Below, one piece after another: positions 27,153-38,685 of a DNA stretch of 64,000 nt. Numbering within the stretch: position 1 is the first letter of the stretch; every line of letters starts with the position of its first letter. Origin of the DNA: CAVWUA01 sp963758025 (GTDB taxonomy: Bacteria > Planctomycetota > Planctomycetia > Isosphaerales > Isosphaeraceae); contig CAVWUA010000004.1 in assembly GCA_963758025.1 (NCBI GenBank), positions 380,229 through 444,228 on the forward strand, given 5' to 3'. The notes under the pieces were generated by a model. The model was not told the origin of the DNA and did no database searches. It worked only from the letters and a program-made list of their open reading frames with translations. The translations under genes were made by a program, and so were the position numbers.

Positions 27153-29408
27153 TTACCGATGATGTCCGAACCACCACGCCAGAAACGACTCGAACAGAAG
27201 GAGCGTCAGGACGCCCCAGAGGAGCGGGCGGTGCAGTTCGCCACGGCGGCTGACCGACGCGGCGTTCTCGCGCAAGGGGCTGCCAGTCGTTATCGTAGAG
27301 GAAATCCCAGCCCGGCACGGCCCGTTTCAAGGAGCGTTCGTCGAGCTTCGCCGGGTCGCTCTCGGCCGGGTCGGTGTTGACGGCGAAGATCGACTTCGCG
27401 GTTCAGCGGCGCGGCCGATCTGGACGCGGTACGTCCCGGAGAGGTCGGTCTGTTCGAACTGCAGCAGGCTCACGTCGCCGTCGGCCTCGAGCTTGGTCGT
27501 GGACGTGGTGTTATCCGGGCGTCGGACGGTCGCCTGCGTGCCGGCGGCCGTGCCGGGAAACGCCTGCTCGAGCGGCTGGCCGACCCGCACGTTCCGCTCG
27601 GCCGCGCCGGCCCGAGGCCGCCTGGAGCGACGATCTGCTCCATGACCGGCGGATAGCTCTGGTGCAGCGGCCAGGAGGTCCAGCCGGTGTCGGCCGAGGT
27701 CGCCACCTGGATCACCTTACCGCGATATTTGCGGGGCCTCGATGATCGCGGGGTCGCCGTTGTCGAAGGCCAGGGCCACCTTCGCTTCGCGTCTCTTTCG
27801 GCAGCTTCAGCTTGTGAAACCGCGCGGTCTTGACGTTCGGTCAGGCTGGCGATGACCCCGGCGGATTCTCCCTGCGAACGCGGCGACGATCGGGTGCTTG
27901 AAGTCCAGCGGGTCGAACTCGAACGGCTTCTCCTGCCGCGACGGGTCGCCCACCGGCGGCCCGATCTGCGGCGGGCAGGAGGCCCTTGCCGCCGTTGTAG
28001 AGGAGCTGGTTGTAGTTCTCCGGCACGACCTGATCGCCGCCGAAGACGACCACCCCGCCCCCCTGCTTCAGGTAGGCGTCGAGCGCCGCGACCTCGGCCT
28101 CGGTGAACCGGGCGACGTTGCAGAGGACGACCGCGTCGAAGGGGGTCAGGTCGCGCTGGGCAGATCTGCGACTCGGTGGCGACCTCCGCGTCGATCGGCG
28201 AGGGGCTTTCGCCCGTGTCGCCGGCCTCGGGGTTCAGGGCGACGGAGAGGAAGTCGGTCTCGAGCCTGAACGGCTCGGTCTTCGGGTCGCCGTCGACGAG
28301 CAGGACCTTGATCGCCTCGCGGACCGGAACGGACCAGCCAGCGGTGGTTGTCGAGCGCCAGGGCATCGTCGTCGATGCGGACCTCGACGACATGGTCGCC
28401 CGGCGTGGCGAAGACGTGGGTGAAGCGCCACGGCCTCTTCCTGCCCGGCATCGAGCCGGACGGGTACCTCGCTGCCGGAAAGCTGACCATCGACGACCAG
28501 TTGCGCGTGGGCGTTATCGACCGGCTTCCGTCCGTAGTTGTGCACCACCGCGCGGGCGATGATCGGGGTGCCGGGGATGGCGACCGGCTCATCGAGCTCC
28601 AGCGCGGTCAGGGCGTTGTTCTCGTCGCGCCCTTCGCCCAGGTCGATGACCCAGGAACGCGGATTGAACTCGTCCAGGCGGGCGATCTCCCGTTTGAGTC
28701 CGGCATCGGCCCCCGCGCGGGAGGGGTCCCAGGTGGCGGTCTGAAGGTCGGTCACGAAGACGACCTCCTTGCGAGGGATCGACGAGGCGTCGAGCACGTC
28801 GACGATCTTCCCGAAGGTCGCCCGAGGTCGCCGCCGCCGTGGGTCGGCTCGATCTGGTCGATCTCCTTGAGGACCGTGTCGCGGTTGACCGCCGGGGTGC
28901 CGATGACGACGCGGGGCGGGTCGGCCAGCAGGACGACGCTCAAGGCGTCTCCTTGCCGGGACGACTTGACGAGCTGGCCGGCGAGCGCCTTGGCCTGGTC
29001 GAACCGGGTGGCCTCGCCGTCGTGGCAACGCCCATGCTCATCGAGCCGTCGAGCACGAGGACCCAGTGCGTCCGCTGCCCGGGGAGCAGCGGCAAGGCCC
29101 CCATGCTCTCCAGGAACGGCTTGGCCATCGCCAGGGCCACGAGGAGGACCAGGAGCGTGCGCACGGCCAGCAGCAGCCAGTTGCTCGATCCGGATCCGCC
29201 GCTGGTTCTTCTTGATCGCGGCGAGCAGGAACCGCATGGCCGCCCACTGCGTCTCGCGGAACCTTCGGCGGTTGAGCAGGTGGATGATGATCGGCAGCGA
29301 CGCCGCCCCCATGCCCCAGAGCAGCAAGGGGTTGGAGAACCCCAGCCCCCAGAGCGGGACGAGAGCCGGGAACCAGTCCGGTAACAGGGGTATTGGCAAC
29401 GTCGTCAT
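27153..29408 (-). CDS. BatA-like protein (aerotolerance N-terminal domain plus VWA), many frameshifts
   Basis: The N-terminus shows the BatA aerotolerance-regulator domain (LLWGMGAASLPIIIHLLNRR). It continues through two membrane segments (RTLLVLLVALAMAKPFL) into a VWA domain with the MIDAS motif VLVLDGSMSMG and VVFVTDLQTATWD. A GATase1-like segment (AYLKQGGGVVVFGGDQV) and a C-terminal membrane helix (LLWGVLTLLLFESFLAWWFG) follow. At least eight frameshifts are scattered through the gene, yet each piece stays in the right order and is well conserved. The stop TAA at 27153-27155 is recovered in the corrected frame. Bat proteins are membrane-bound partners of MoxR ATPases; the exact task in planctomycetes is unknown. 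Confidence 0.7.
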
Positions 29409-30347
29409 CCTTCGCGTCCGTCGGTCGTGGCGGTCGAACAGGTCGCTTGACTATTGTAGAGCCTCGGGCAAAAGCACACCGTCGGGATCATTTCACCCGC
29501 ATGGCCCGCGAGGCCAGGTAGCCGGAGAGGGCCAGGTCCAGATCGACGTCGGTGCGCAAGCGGGACGTAGTCGATGTCGGCCATCTGACAGCCCGTTTCA
29601 GCTGGTCGAGAAACTCGCCGATCTCTTTCTGATACGCCTTGCGCAGGGCGTGCGGCTCGGTCAGCACGTCGCCCAGTCCCTTCCAGCCCCTTGAACAGCG
29701 TGGTCTGGCGGAACGGGAAGTCGAGCTCGGCGGGGTCGAGGACGTGGAAGACGATGACCTCGTGCCGGCGGTGCCGGAAGTGCTTCAGGCCGGCGAGGAT
29801 CTTCGCCGGATCGTCGAACAGGTCGGAGATGATCACGACGATCCCGCGCCGTCTTGAACCGCTCGGCCAGGTCGTGGAAGATCAGGCCCAGGTCCGTCTT
29901 CCAGTTCGCCGGCGCGGCGTCCATGACGTGGAGCAGCTCCTTCAGGTGCGACGGCTGGCCCGACGGCTGCAGGTAGCGGCGGACCTGCGTCGTCGAAGGT
30001 CGCCAGGCCGACCGAGTCCTGCTGCTGGAGGACCAGGTAGGCCAGCGACGCCGCGACGAACTGCGCGTACTGGAGCTTCGTGACGTTGCCCTCCGAGGCG
30101 TACGCCCATCGACTCGCTGGTATCGAGCAGCAGGTACGTCAGGAGGTTCGTCTCCTCCTCGTACTGCTTCAGGTAGAACTTGTCGGTCTTCGACCAGACC
30201 TTCCAGTCGACGTGGCGGATGTCGTCGCCGGGGGCGTACTCGCGGTGCTCGGCGAACTCGACCGAGAAGCCGTGGTACGGGCTCTTGTGCAGCCCGGCGA
30301 CGTAGCCCTCGACGACCAGGCGCGCCTGGAGGTCGAGGCCCTCGAGG

Positions 30348-31435
<1,088 letters not shown>

Positions 31436-31505
31436 GCGGCTTCTCTCCTTGCTGGCGTTGCGGGTCGGGCCATCGCCTCCCGACGGGGCATCTCCGATCC
31501 AGAAA

Positions 31506-34500
31506 TCAACGGCGTGACTGGCGGGCTGTCCAGAGGGTGGCGCCGAGCCCAGGGCCCAGCCGCCTTCCTGCGTGGCGACCAGCGCCGCGTGGGGTGCCAG
31601 ACGCACGACCAGGTCGGAAACCGGCTCCGAGAGCAGCAGGCGCTGCACGAGCCGGCCGTCGTCGCGGCGGCAGAAGACCAGCGGCAGGGCGTCGAGGCGA
31701 CCTTCGATCGAGCGATCCGGGCTCGGGTAGGCGACCACGCTCGCGCTGGGTCAGGGCGACGGCCCAGCCGGTCGGCGGACCGGCCAGATGACGCGACCAC
31801 CGCGGCGTGCCGTCGGCCAGGCTGTAGGCGGTCAGGGTCGGCCCGCTCGTGCAGAAGACGCGCTCGCCCATCGAGAGCCAGGGCCTCGGGCCACTCGCTG
31901 AGGTCCTCGATCCCCAGCACGCGCGACCAGCGCTTCTCGCCGGTGGCCGGGTCGAGCCGCACCAGCTCGCTGCCGTCTCGCAGGACGAGCAGGCGGCCGG
32001 AATCGCCCAGGAGCCGTGGCGGCCCGCTCCGGGGCAGCGCGGAAAGTTCCCGGTACGTCCAGGCGTACTGACCGATCTCCACGTCGAACAGAGCGACCGT
32101 CCGCTCGTCGATCACCAGGGCCACCCGGTCGTCGTCGATCGGCAAGGGGTCGCGCGACCAGGCTTGCTCCGCCTCGGACTGCGGGAAGGTGCCCCGGCCC
32201 AGGCCGCTGTCGGTTTCGAGCACGACGACGGCGTTCGGCTTGCGGACCTGGAGCACGACCCGCCGCGGGCCGACGAGCATCCGGGGGTTGAGCTGCCCTT
32301 CCACCGGCGCGTACGACCAGTCGATCAGGCCCGAGTCGCCGTCGATGGCCAGCAGCTCGCGCTCGCCGCGCTGACAGAAGATCCGGTCACCGACGATGTG
32401 GAAGTCGTGCAGCTTGCCGGTCGGCGTCTCGTTCTTTTGAGACGCCGGCTCGGGGCGGGCGAACGGGTTCGGCTGGCGACGGCCGGGGTTGGGGTCCCCG
32501 GCATCGAACTGCCACTGAACCATCCCCTTGGCCAGGTCGAATGCCACGAGACGATCGGCGGTGGCGGCGAGGACGCGATCGGCCAGGTAGCCAACCCAGA
32601 TCGGCTCGCCGTCCAGATCGACCGTCCAGGCGTAGCCGCCGGTCAACGGGTCGATCGGCCGCAAGGCGGTCCCTTCGGCCAGGAAGATCCGACCCGCGTC
32701 GGTGGACGGGGGCACCCCTTCGGCGGCGAGCGGGCGGACCAGGTCATTCCAGCGGCGTCGTCCAGAGCCGCGTGAGCGGCGCCGGCAGGCTCGGTTCGGA
32801 GCGGTCGCCGGTCATGCGGTCGAACGGATCGGTCGAGAGCCGCTCGGAAACCCGGGCGCCGAGCGTCCCGCCGGCATCGTCCAGGTGCATGTCGGCGTAG
32901 CGTGACAGGGCCTTGACGTAGGTATCCCGCGCCGGGACCCAGAGTTCCTGTGCCTCGTAGGCGTTGCCCAGCCCCCAGAGGGCGCGTGCGCGATCGGCGT
33001 CGTCGGGGGCCAGGGCGAGCAGTTGCCGGAAGGCGCGGGCCGCCTCGGCATGGCGGTCTTCCCGGGCCTCCAGCCGCCCGAGAGAGAGCAGGGCCTCGGG
33101 CACGACCTGCGCGACCGGATAGCTCCGGACGACGGCCTCCAGCAAGCGCGGGTCCGACTCCTGGAGCCCCTGGTCGAGCAACGCCCGAGCCTTTTCCTCG
33201 TAAGGGGCGTACAGTTCGCGGCCCCGGAGGTCGAGAAGTTTCGCCAGGCGCTCGGCGATCAGGAGGTCCGCGCGAACGGTACGACGCGGGTCGGCCGCGA
33301 CGTTCCGACGCCGCAACCGCTCCATGCCCAGCAGCCCCTGGAGCGTGGCGACGGCCCGATCGGGCGTCCCGGCGCGGTCCTGCGCCTCGGCCAGGCGGAG
33401 CTTCGCGTTCAGCTCGTCGCGGTCGAGGCTGGTGGCCTCGGCGGCGGCGGCGAAACGGCTGGCCGCGGTCGCCCACTCCCCGTCATCGGCGGCCTTCTCG
33501 CCCAGCCGCATCAGGAGGCGGAACCGCTGGTCCTTCGCCAGTTCGGGCAGCGCCAGACCGTCGATCGTCTCCGAGGGTTTGGCCCGGCTGATCGCCTGCT
33601 CCAGGCTCGCCAGGGCCAGCTCGTCCTGACCGGTCGCCTCGGCGACGCGGGCGAGCCGGACGTAGTTCATCGCCTGGTCGGGGGCCTCGGCGATCTGTTG
33701 CCGGTAGCGCTCGATCAGGCGGCTATTCTGCGCAGAAGACGATCAGGGCATCACTCTGCGCGATGACGAGGTAGCCATCACCGACCGCCAGGTTGCCGCC
33801 GGTCGTGCCAAACGCATCCTTCAAGGCGATCGGGCTGCGATCGGTCGGCAGGCCGGTCGCCTGACTCAGGACGTGGATCTCGGTCCGCGTGGGCCAGTAG
33901 ATCGAGTCGCCAGCCAGCAGCCCTCGGCCGTAGCTGTCCATGCCCGAAGCCCCTTCCGGCCAGTAGCGGATGACCTTCCCGTTGCTCACGTCGATCAGCC
34001 AGGCCCGATCTCCCGTGGCGATCAGGTGCCCCTGGGCCACGCCGAGCAGGTGGATGACCTTCGGCAACGGCTCGGTCCGCCAGGCCAGGCGGCCCGTCGC
34101 GGCGTCAAAGGCGTAGATCGAGGGCGCATCGTCCGGCGCGACGATGACCAGGCCATCGTGCACGACCGCCGGATTCAGCTCACGGCCCAGACCTTGTCCC
34201 GCGCCCCGGAGTTCCATGTGCGGATAGGTCGCCAGCCAGCGAATCGCGCCGGTGTCGGCGTCGAGAGCCGCCACGGCCCCCATGTTCGTCTGATAGTAGA
34301 GCGTCGCCCCATCGAGCGAGAGCAAGCGACCGCTGATGTCGCCGATGAAGGGCATGCCCATCATGTTGTCGAAGGCCGCGGTCGCCTCTCCGAGATAGCG
34401 GACCCAGCGGGTCTCGCCGGTCTCGGCGTCCAGGCAGACGACGAAGCTGGCGGTCATCGGCCCGGGCTCGCTCAGCGCGACATACACATTACGATCGTCA

Positions 34501-35935
34501 GCAACCGGACTTCCCTCGAAGGCCAGAGTATTGGCCGGAGCCCCGGCCCGCCGCATGGGAAGGATGATGTCGGACGCCGGACGCCGCCAGAGCAGTTTCC
34601 CCTCAACCTCGCGGTTATTCCGCACAGCGACAATGTAGCTCGGGCCGAGCTTCGCTCCGGCGGTGCGCCAAGACGGGCGAAGATTCGATCACCGTAGGCC
34701 GTCACGGTGAAACTCGGCACGTCGTTGATCCCGCGGGTTATCGGCGCGCCGAAGGAGCTGGGAAGCGATTGTTCCCAGGCGATCGGCACGTCCGGCGTCC
34801 CCGCACCCGGCGCGTCGGGCTCCCCTTCCATCCGGGTGCTCAGGTTGTAGGCCACCAGCCGGTTGGCGTCGCAAAGGACGACCTGGTCCCCCAGCACGAT
34901 CGGATGATACGCCAGCAGTTGCTCGGGCCGGAGCGACGGCGCGGAGAACCGGTTGTTGAACGGATTGGTCGGCCGCAGGGGGACGACCTCGTCGAGCTTG
35001 ACCTTCCACTGGAACGAGCCAATGTCCACCGTCCCCGGCGCCACCTTCGACCGCGTCGGCGCGCCGGCGAACGTCGGCCAGCGACCGTCGGACGGTTCGC
35101 TCGGAACCAGCCCGTCACTTCGCAAGGCCTCGACCACGTTCCGCAGCAAGAGCCCGTCGCGGCCCGCCAGCGACCCCTCGGCCCCCGGATAGGACGTGGC
35201 GTACGTCTCCAGGTCCGACCGGCCGGGCACGTCCTCCCCCATCGCCGCGCGGCAGAGGAGCTTCTTCGCGGCCACCCTCGCGAGGTTCACGTCGGGATCG
35301 GGATGGACCAGGGCCGGCGGCCGTTCGGGATCGGGGACCAGATGCCGGTAGAGGTCCAGCGCCTCGGCGAAGCGGCCGTCGCGGAAGGCGCGATCGCCGA
35401 GCAATTCCAGAGCGTCATCACCCCAGGAGCTGCAAAAGGCCAGGGCCACCAGTTGCCGCAACGACTCGTCGTCGCCCGTCTCCACCCCCTGGCGGTACCA
35501 GCGCTCGGCCTGGGCGTCCACCCGTCGCTGATAGAGCACGAGCGCCTCGGCGGGCAGGGCCGACAGTTGCATCTGGCAGTATCGCCGGACATCCACGTAG
35601 CGTTGCGTCTCCGGCTCACCGGGCAAGGCCGCGGGAGCCCCCGGATTGGCGGGAGCCGGCGGGTTCTCCGCGGGCACGGGAACAACGACGTCGCCGAACT
35701 GGTCGAGCACCCGTTGCAGGATGTCGATCGACTCGGACCACTGCCCCTGCTCGATGTGCCCTTGCGCGTTGCGCAGGAGCCGCTCGGCCTCGAAGCTGGA
35801 ATCGGGATGGAACTTGGCCCCGGTCCGCTCCATGCCCCCCGGCGCCTGAGCCCTGGCCACGAGGGCCGTGGCTCCGATGGCGAGGAACGCCAGCCCGAGT
35901 GCCCGGATACGCCCGCTCATGATGTTCATCGCCAT
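31506..35935 (-). CDS. Very large secreted TPR and PQQ-propeller repeat protein, about six frameshifts
   Basis: The product (~1,450 residues after repair) starts with a signal peptide (RALGLAFLAIGATALVARAQ). A TPR-like first part follows (AERLLRNAQGHIEQGQWSESI). Next is a first PQQ/quinoprotein-like propeller (VVCLDAETGETRWVRYLG; AVAALDADTGAIRWLATYP; IYAFDAATGRLAWRTEP). A central TPR block comes after it (NYVRLARVAEATGQDELALA; AARAFRQLLALAPDDADRAR). A second propeller follows (LRPIDPLTGGYAWTVDLDG; LLAIDGDSGLIDWSY; LVRLDPATGEKRWSRVLG). Breaks are near 34660, 33725, 32745, 31875, 31740 and 31530. The exact 3' end is uncertain: one frame stops at 31506, another stays open into the MoxR gene. No catalytic PQQ-dehydrogenase residues are evident, so a scaffold role is more likely. 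It opens the MoxR/BatA block. Confidence 0.7.
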
Positions 35936-36324
35936 TGGCCGACCCTCCTCGCGCGATCGCCCGGTCTCCCGGACAGGATCGAGCAGGGGACAACGGGGTT
36001 AGCGGCCTCGTTCGCGTCCATCAACCGCCTCGAAACGACGGCCAATAGACGCCACGACCCTTAACGAGCGCCAAAACGCGCCCGCCCGGCCCGTCGATTA
36101 TCCGCTCTACCGCATCCTTGCTTGCATGGCTAATTATCGCAACGTCCAGGGTGGACGACAATCCCCAACATTCATTTGACCGAATTCCGTCGCAGAACGC
36201 TAGGCAAAAGTCGTACCGCAAAGATCAGAGAAGGGAAACACGAGAGGGACAGACGACCGTGAGACCACAACAAACTGTCGGTTTATCCTGATTCTTCGTC
36301 AAAGATGCCCAACAAGCAAGCAAA
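35936..36324. other. Intergenic region with no convincing gene
   Basis: These ~390 bases separate the start of the large TPR/PQQ gene from the end of the small membrane-protein gene. The stretch is less GC-rich than the flanks. It should contain the promoter of the TPR/PQQ gene and the 3' end of the next minus-strand unit. A 66-codon minus-strand frame at 36021-36221 has no signal, no good ribosome site and unlike codon use, so I do not call it. No hairpin with a T-run is visible. Confidence 0.5.
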
Positions 36325-36495
36325 TCAAGGTCGGGGCTGGATGGCGGCACCGGCGTAGAAAATGGCGGCCCCGGCCGCGGCAATCAGCATCGATCGGCCC
36401 AGTCCCACCTTTCCCAGCAACTCGGAAACGATGGCAAAGGGCAAGATTAGAAGCCCAACCGTCTGCAAGGAACGGCCCACGGCATAACGCATCAT
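36325..36495 (-). CDS. Small membrane protein, two transmembrane segments
   Basis: The predicted 56-residue protein begins MMRYAVGRSLQTVGLLI. It contains two hydrophobic helices (VGLLILPFAIVSELL and MLIAAAGAAIFYAGA) joined by the short loop GKVGLGRS, ending IQPRP. I recall closely similar short proteins in other planctomycetes, but no function is known. The frame is open further upstream to an ATG at 36579; the first Met of the MMRYAV pair (36495) is preferred because the upstream part is arginine-rich and not protein-like. Confidence 0.6.
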   Translation of the reverse strand: MMRYAVGRSLQTVGLLILPFAIVSELLGKVGLGRSMLIAAAGAAIFYAGAAIQPRP

Positions 36496-36606
36496 GGCGA
36501 TCTGTCGGCGCTCTGGAAGTCGCCGCTCCTCGACCCGAGCCCTCAGACAGACGGGCAGGCATGCCGCGCATCCGAGCACGGCATGCCGCGAAATTCAACA
36601 ATCCGC

Positions 36607-37395
36607 TCAGTTCTTGATCTGGCTCGGCTGGATGACGATCTCACCGACATCGGTGACCTGGCCCGGCTTGACCGTGACGGCCATCCCTCGGGCGGCCCCT
36701 TCGGTGACGTAGCCGACTTTTTCCTGCCAGACGACGAGGTTCTGGGTTCCGGCCGGAACGCCGGTGATCTCGAACGAGCCGTCCTGGTCGGTCACGTCGA
36801 AGAACGGGTGGTCGAAGACCATGATCCAGCCCTTCATCCACGGGTGGATATCGCACTTGAGGGTCAAGGGACGCCGCTCGGCGACGAGTTTCCCTTCGAG
36901 CGAACCGTTCGGAGGCAGAGAGACGTTCTTCGAGCCGTTCTGGAACCCGATGTAGTGGACGTTGTGCCCGATCGGATCGCTCGACTTGAAGAGGATCTGC
37001 TGCTTCTCGTGCAGCGCGGTGCTGTACGGGAGGAACTCGCAGGTCTCCTGGTCGATCTCGACCTTCGGCTCCTTCTGGAGCAGTTCTTTCTCGGCTTCGG
37101 GGTTGGAACCGCTCGGACGGGGCAGGTAGGCGAACGCGTGGGCGATGCCCTTGGTCTTGGGATCGACGACCAGCTCGCGCGAATAAAGGTCTTTCTTGCC
37201 GCAGACCTGCTCATCCTTGTTGATGGTGAGCTTCTCGGGCTGGGGGACATTCGGACCTCCCCAGACGAGCCGGCCCTTGATGGTGCCGTAACTGTTCTGA
37301 ACGGGCGGGGCGGCCAGGGCCGGGACGGCCAGCAAGGCGAAGGTGGCCGCGAGGGAGCCAGCGAATCGAAGGATGTTGCGCTTCACGGATGACAT
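36607..37395 (-). CDS. Secreted cupredoxin-like protein with a carboxypeptidase-regulatory-like segment
   Basis: The 262-residue protein is intact and has a signal peptide (GSLAATFALLAVPALA). The N-terminal part (GTIKGRLVWGGPNVPQPEKL) and the part after the copper motif (SFEITGVPAGTQNLVVWQE) look like carboxypeptidase-regulatory beta-sandwich pieces. A cupredoxin-like core between and around them offers candidate copper ligands: His in IGHNVHYIGF and Cys, His and Met in CDIHPWMKG (C-x2-H-x2-M). Similar proteins are annotated as methylamine-utilisation or plastocyanin-like. It is probably a periplasmic electron carrier or copper-binding protein; that is inference. Two cysteines outside the motif (VCGKKD and ETCEF) may form a disulfide. 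Confidence 0.75.
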   Translation of the reverse strand: MSSVKRNILRFAGSLAATFALLAVPALAAPPVQNSYGTIKGRLVWGGPNVPQPEKLTINKDEQVCGKKDLYSRELVVDPKTKGIAHAFAYLPRPSGSNPEAEKELLQKEPKVEIDQETCEFLPYSTALHEKQQILFKSSDPIGHNVHYIGFQNGSKNVSLPPNGSLEGKLVAERRPLTLKCDIHPWMKGWIMVFDHPFFDVTDQDGSFEITGVPAGTQNLVVWQEKVGYVTEGAARGMAVTVKPGQVTDVGEIVIQPSQIKN

Positions 37396-37555
37396 CAGGG
37401 AAGACCCCTTGCTCCTTTTGGATTCGGAAAACCAGGTGGGACACGTTGGGCGGGAGTGCGGCCTCTCTTTGCCTCGGACGAAAGGCCGCGCCGGTGTCTC
37501 ATTTTACCAGGGTCCGCGGTCGTTGAAAACCGTCAGACCCGGAGCCCGGCGGAAC

Positions 37556-38441
37556 TCAGTGCGAAACGACGAGGCCCTGGTCGGTCAGGCGGTAGGGCAT
37601 GATCTCGTCGCCGCAGTAGCTGCCGCGATGCTTGGCGACGTACAGGGCGCGGCCCATGCGGCCGTTGTCCCGCGTGCGTCCCATGAGAATGATCGTGTTG
37701 GCGTTGGAGAAGATGTCCCCCTCGCCGATCGGCTGGGCCATCAGGTCGTCGAGCAGGACGTGGGGCGTCGTGTAGAGGTACAGGCAGCCGAGCGCCTTGT
37801 GATCGTAGCGGTGGGCGTGGACCCTTCGGCTCGTTGGCCCGGTAGTGCTCGCGGAATAGCTCGCGCGCGGCCCATTCGTCCTCCTTGCGGAGGACCTGGT
37901 GATAGAGGTACTCGAAGAACTCGAACTGGATCGAGTCGCTGAACCGCTCCGTCGGCTCGATTCCATCGACGACGACCCGGCGCACCCCTCGGACGAAATT
38001 CGCGTAAAAGTAGCCGACCGACGTGCGCAGGACCCGCGCCAGGTCGGTCTTCCAGGCGTGCCAGTCGTCCGGCTCCAGGTCGCGGCGGGTGACGCGACGG
38101 CCGGTACGGTCGAAGGGGTGGAAGTAGTCGCCCAGGGGCCGGTCGAAGTCCCAGACGCGTGGGAGGTCCAGCGGACCGTCGGCATCGAACGGCTGAAGGT
38201 CCCAGTCGAACAGTTGCCGGGCATAACCGGCGTGATTCTGGGCGTCTCCCCGGCTGGTCAGATCGCAGAGGACGCCCCGACTCCCCTCGGCCGCGAGCCC
38301 TTGATCGGCCCATCGCAGACCGAGCTGCGTTTTGCCCGCGCCGGTGGCCCCGGCGAGGACCGTCAGGGTGCCCGGGAGCAGACCTCCACCAAGATGCCGG
38401 TCCAGTTCCGTGATGCCGAAAGCCTGTCGTGCCGCGTTCAT
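37556..38441 (-). CDS. Single-domain RecA/KaiC-like ATPase, one frameshift
   Basis: The ~295-residue protein begins MNAARQAFGITELDRHLGGGLLPG. It has a RecA-superfamily P-loop (LAGATGAGKTQLGLRWADQG) and a Walker-B-like strand (VRRVVVDGIEP). The C-terminal part, after a break near 37820, reads TPHVLLDDLMAQPIGEGDIF, then SNANTIILMGRTRDNGRMGR, then ALYVAKHRGS. This layout matches single-domain KaiC-like ATPases rather than RecA or RadA. It is transcribed divergently from the Tad-like secretin gene. A regulatory or assembly role in secretion would be speculation. No partner kinase is adjacent. Confidence 0.7.
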
Positions 38442-38685
38442 GGCGTCCTTGATTCCAGAAAAAACAGGCCGCGAGGACCGATCCGCCCTCCGGGACAGCC
38501 GTAACGGACTGGCCCCATTCTGGAGATCGCCGCCGGCCGAGACAAGGTCAGCCGGAAACTTGGGGTCAAGTCCGCCGCTGATTTAAGCCGAAACTATCGC
38601 CAGAAACCGCACAATCAGCACAAGCCGACCCTTCCCTCCACTGGGTACTTGAGCGCGGCGGTCGGAACCGGCGTCGCAAGGATGA

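Noticed and set aside
24686..29408. Many short independent genes or true pseudogenes in the BatA/VWA stretch
   Set aside because: Pieces line up in order into two known families with conserved motifs; uncorrected indels explain the fragments better.
36021..36221. 66-codon minus-strand frame in the 36-kb gap
   Set aside because: No ribosome site, no family resemblance and unlike composition; kept only as a note on the gap.
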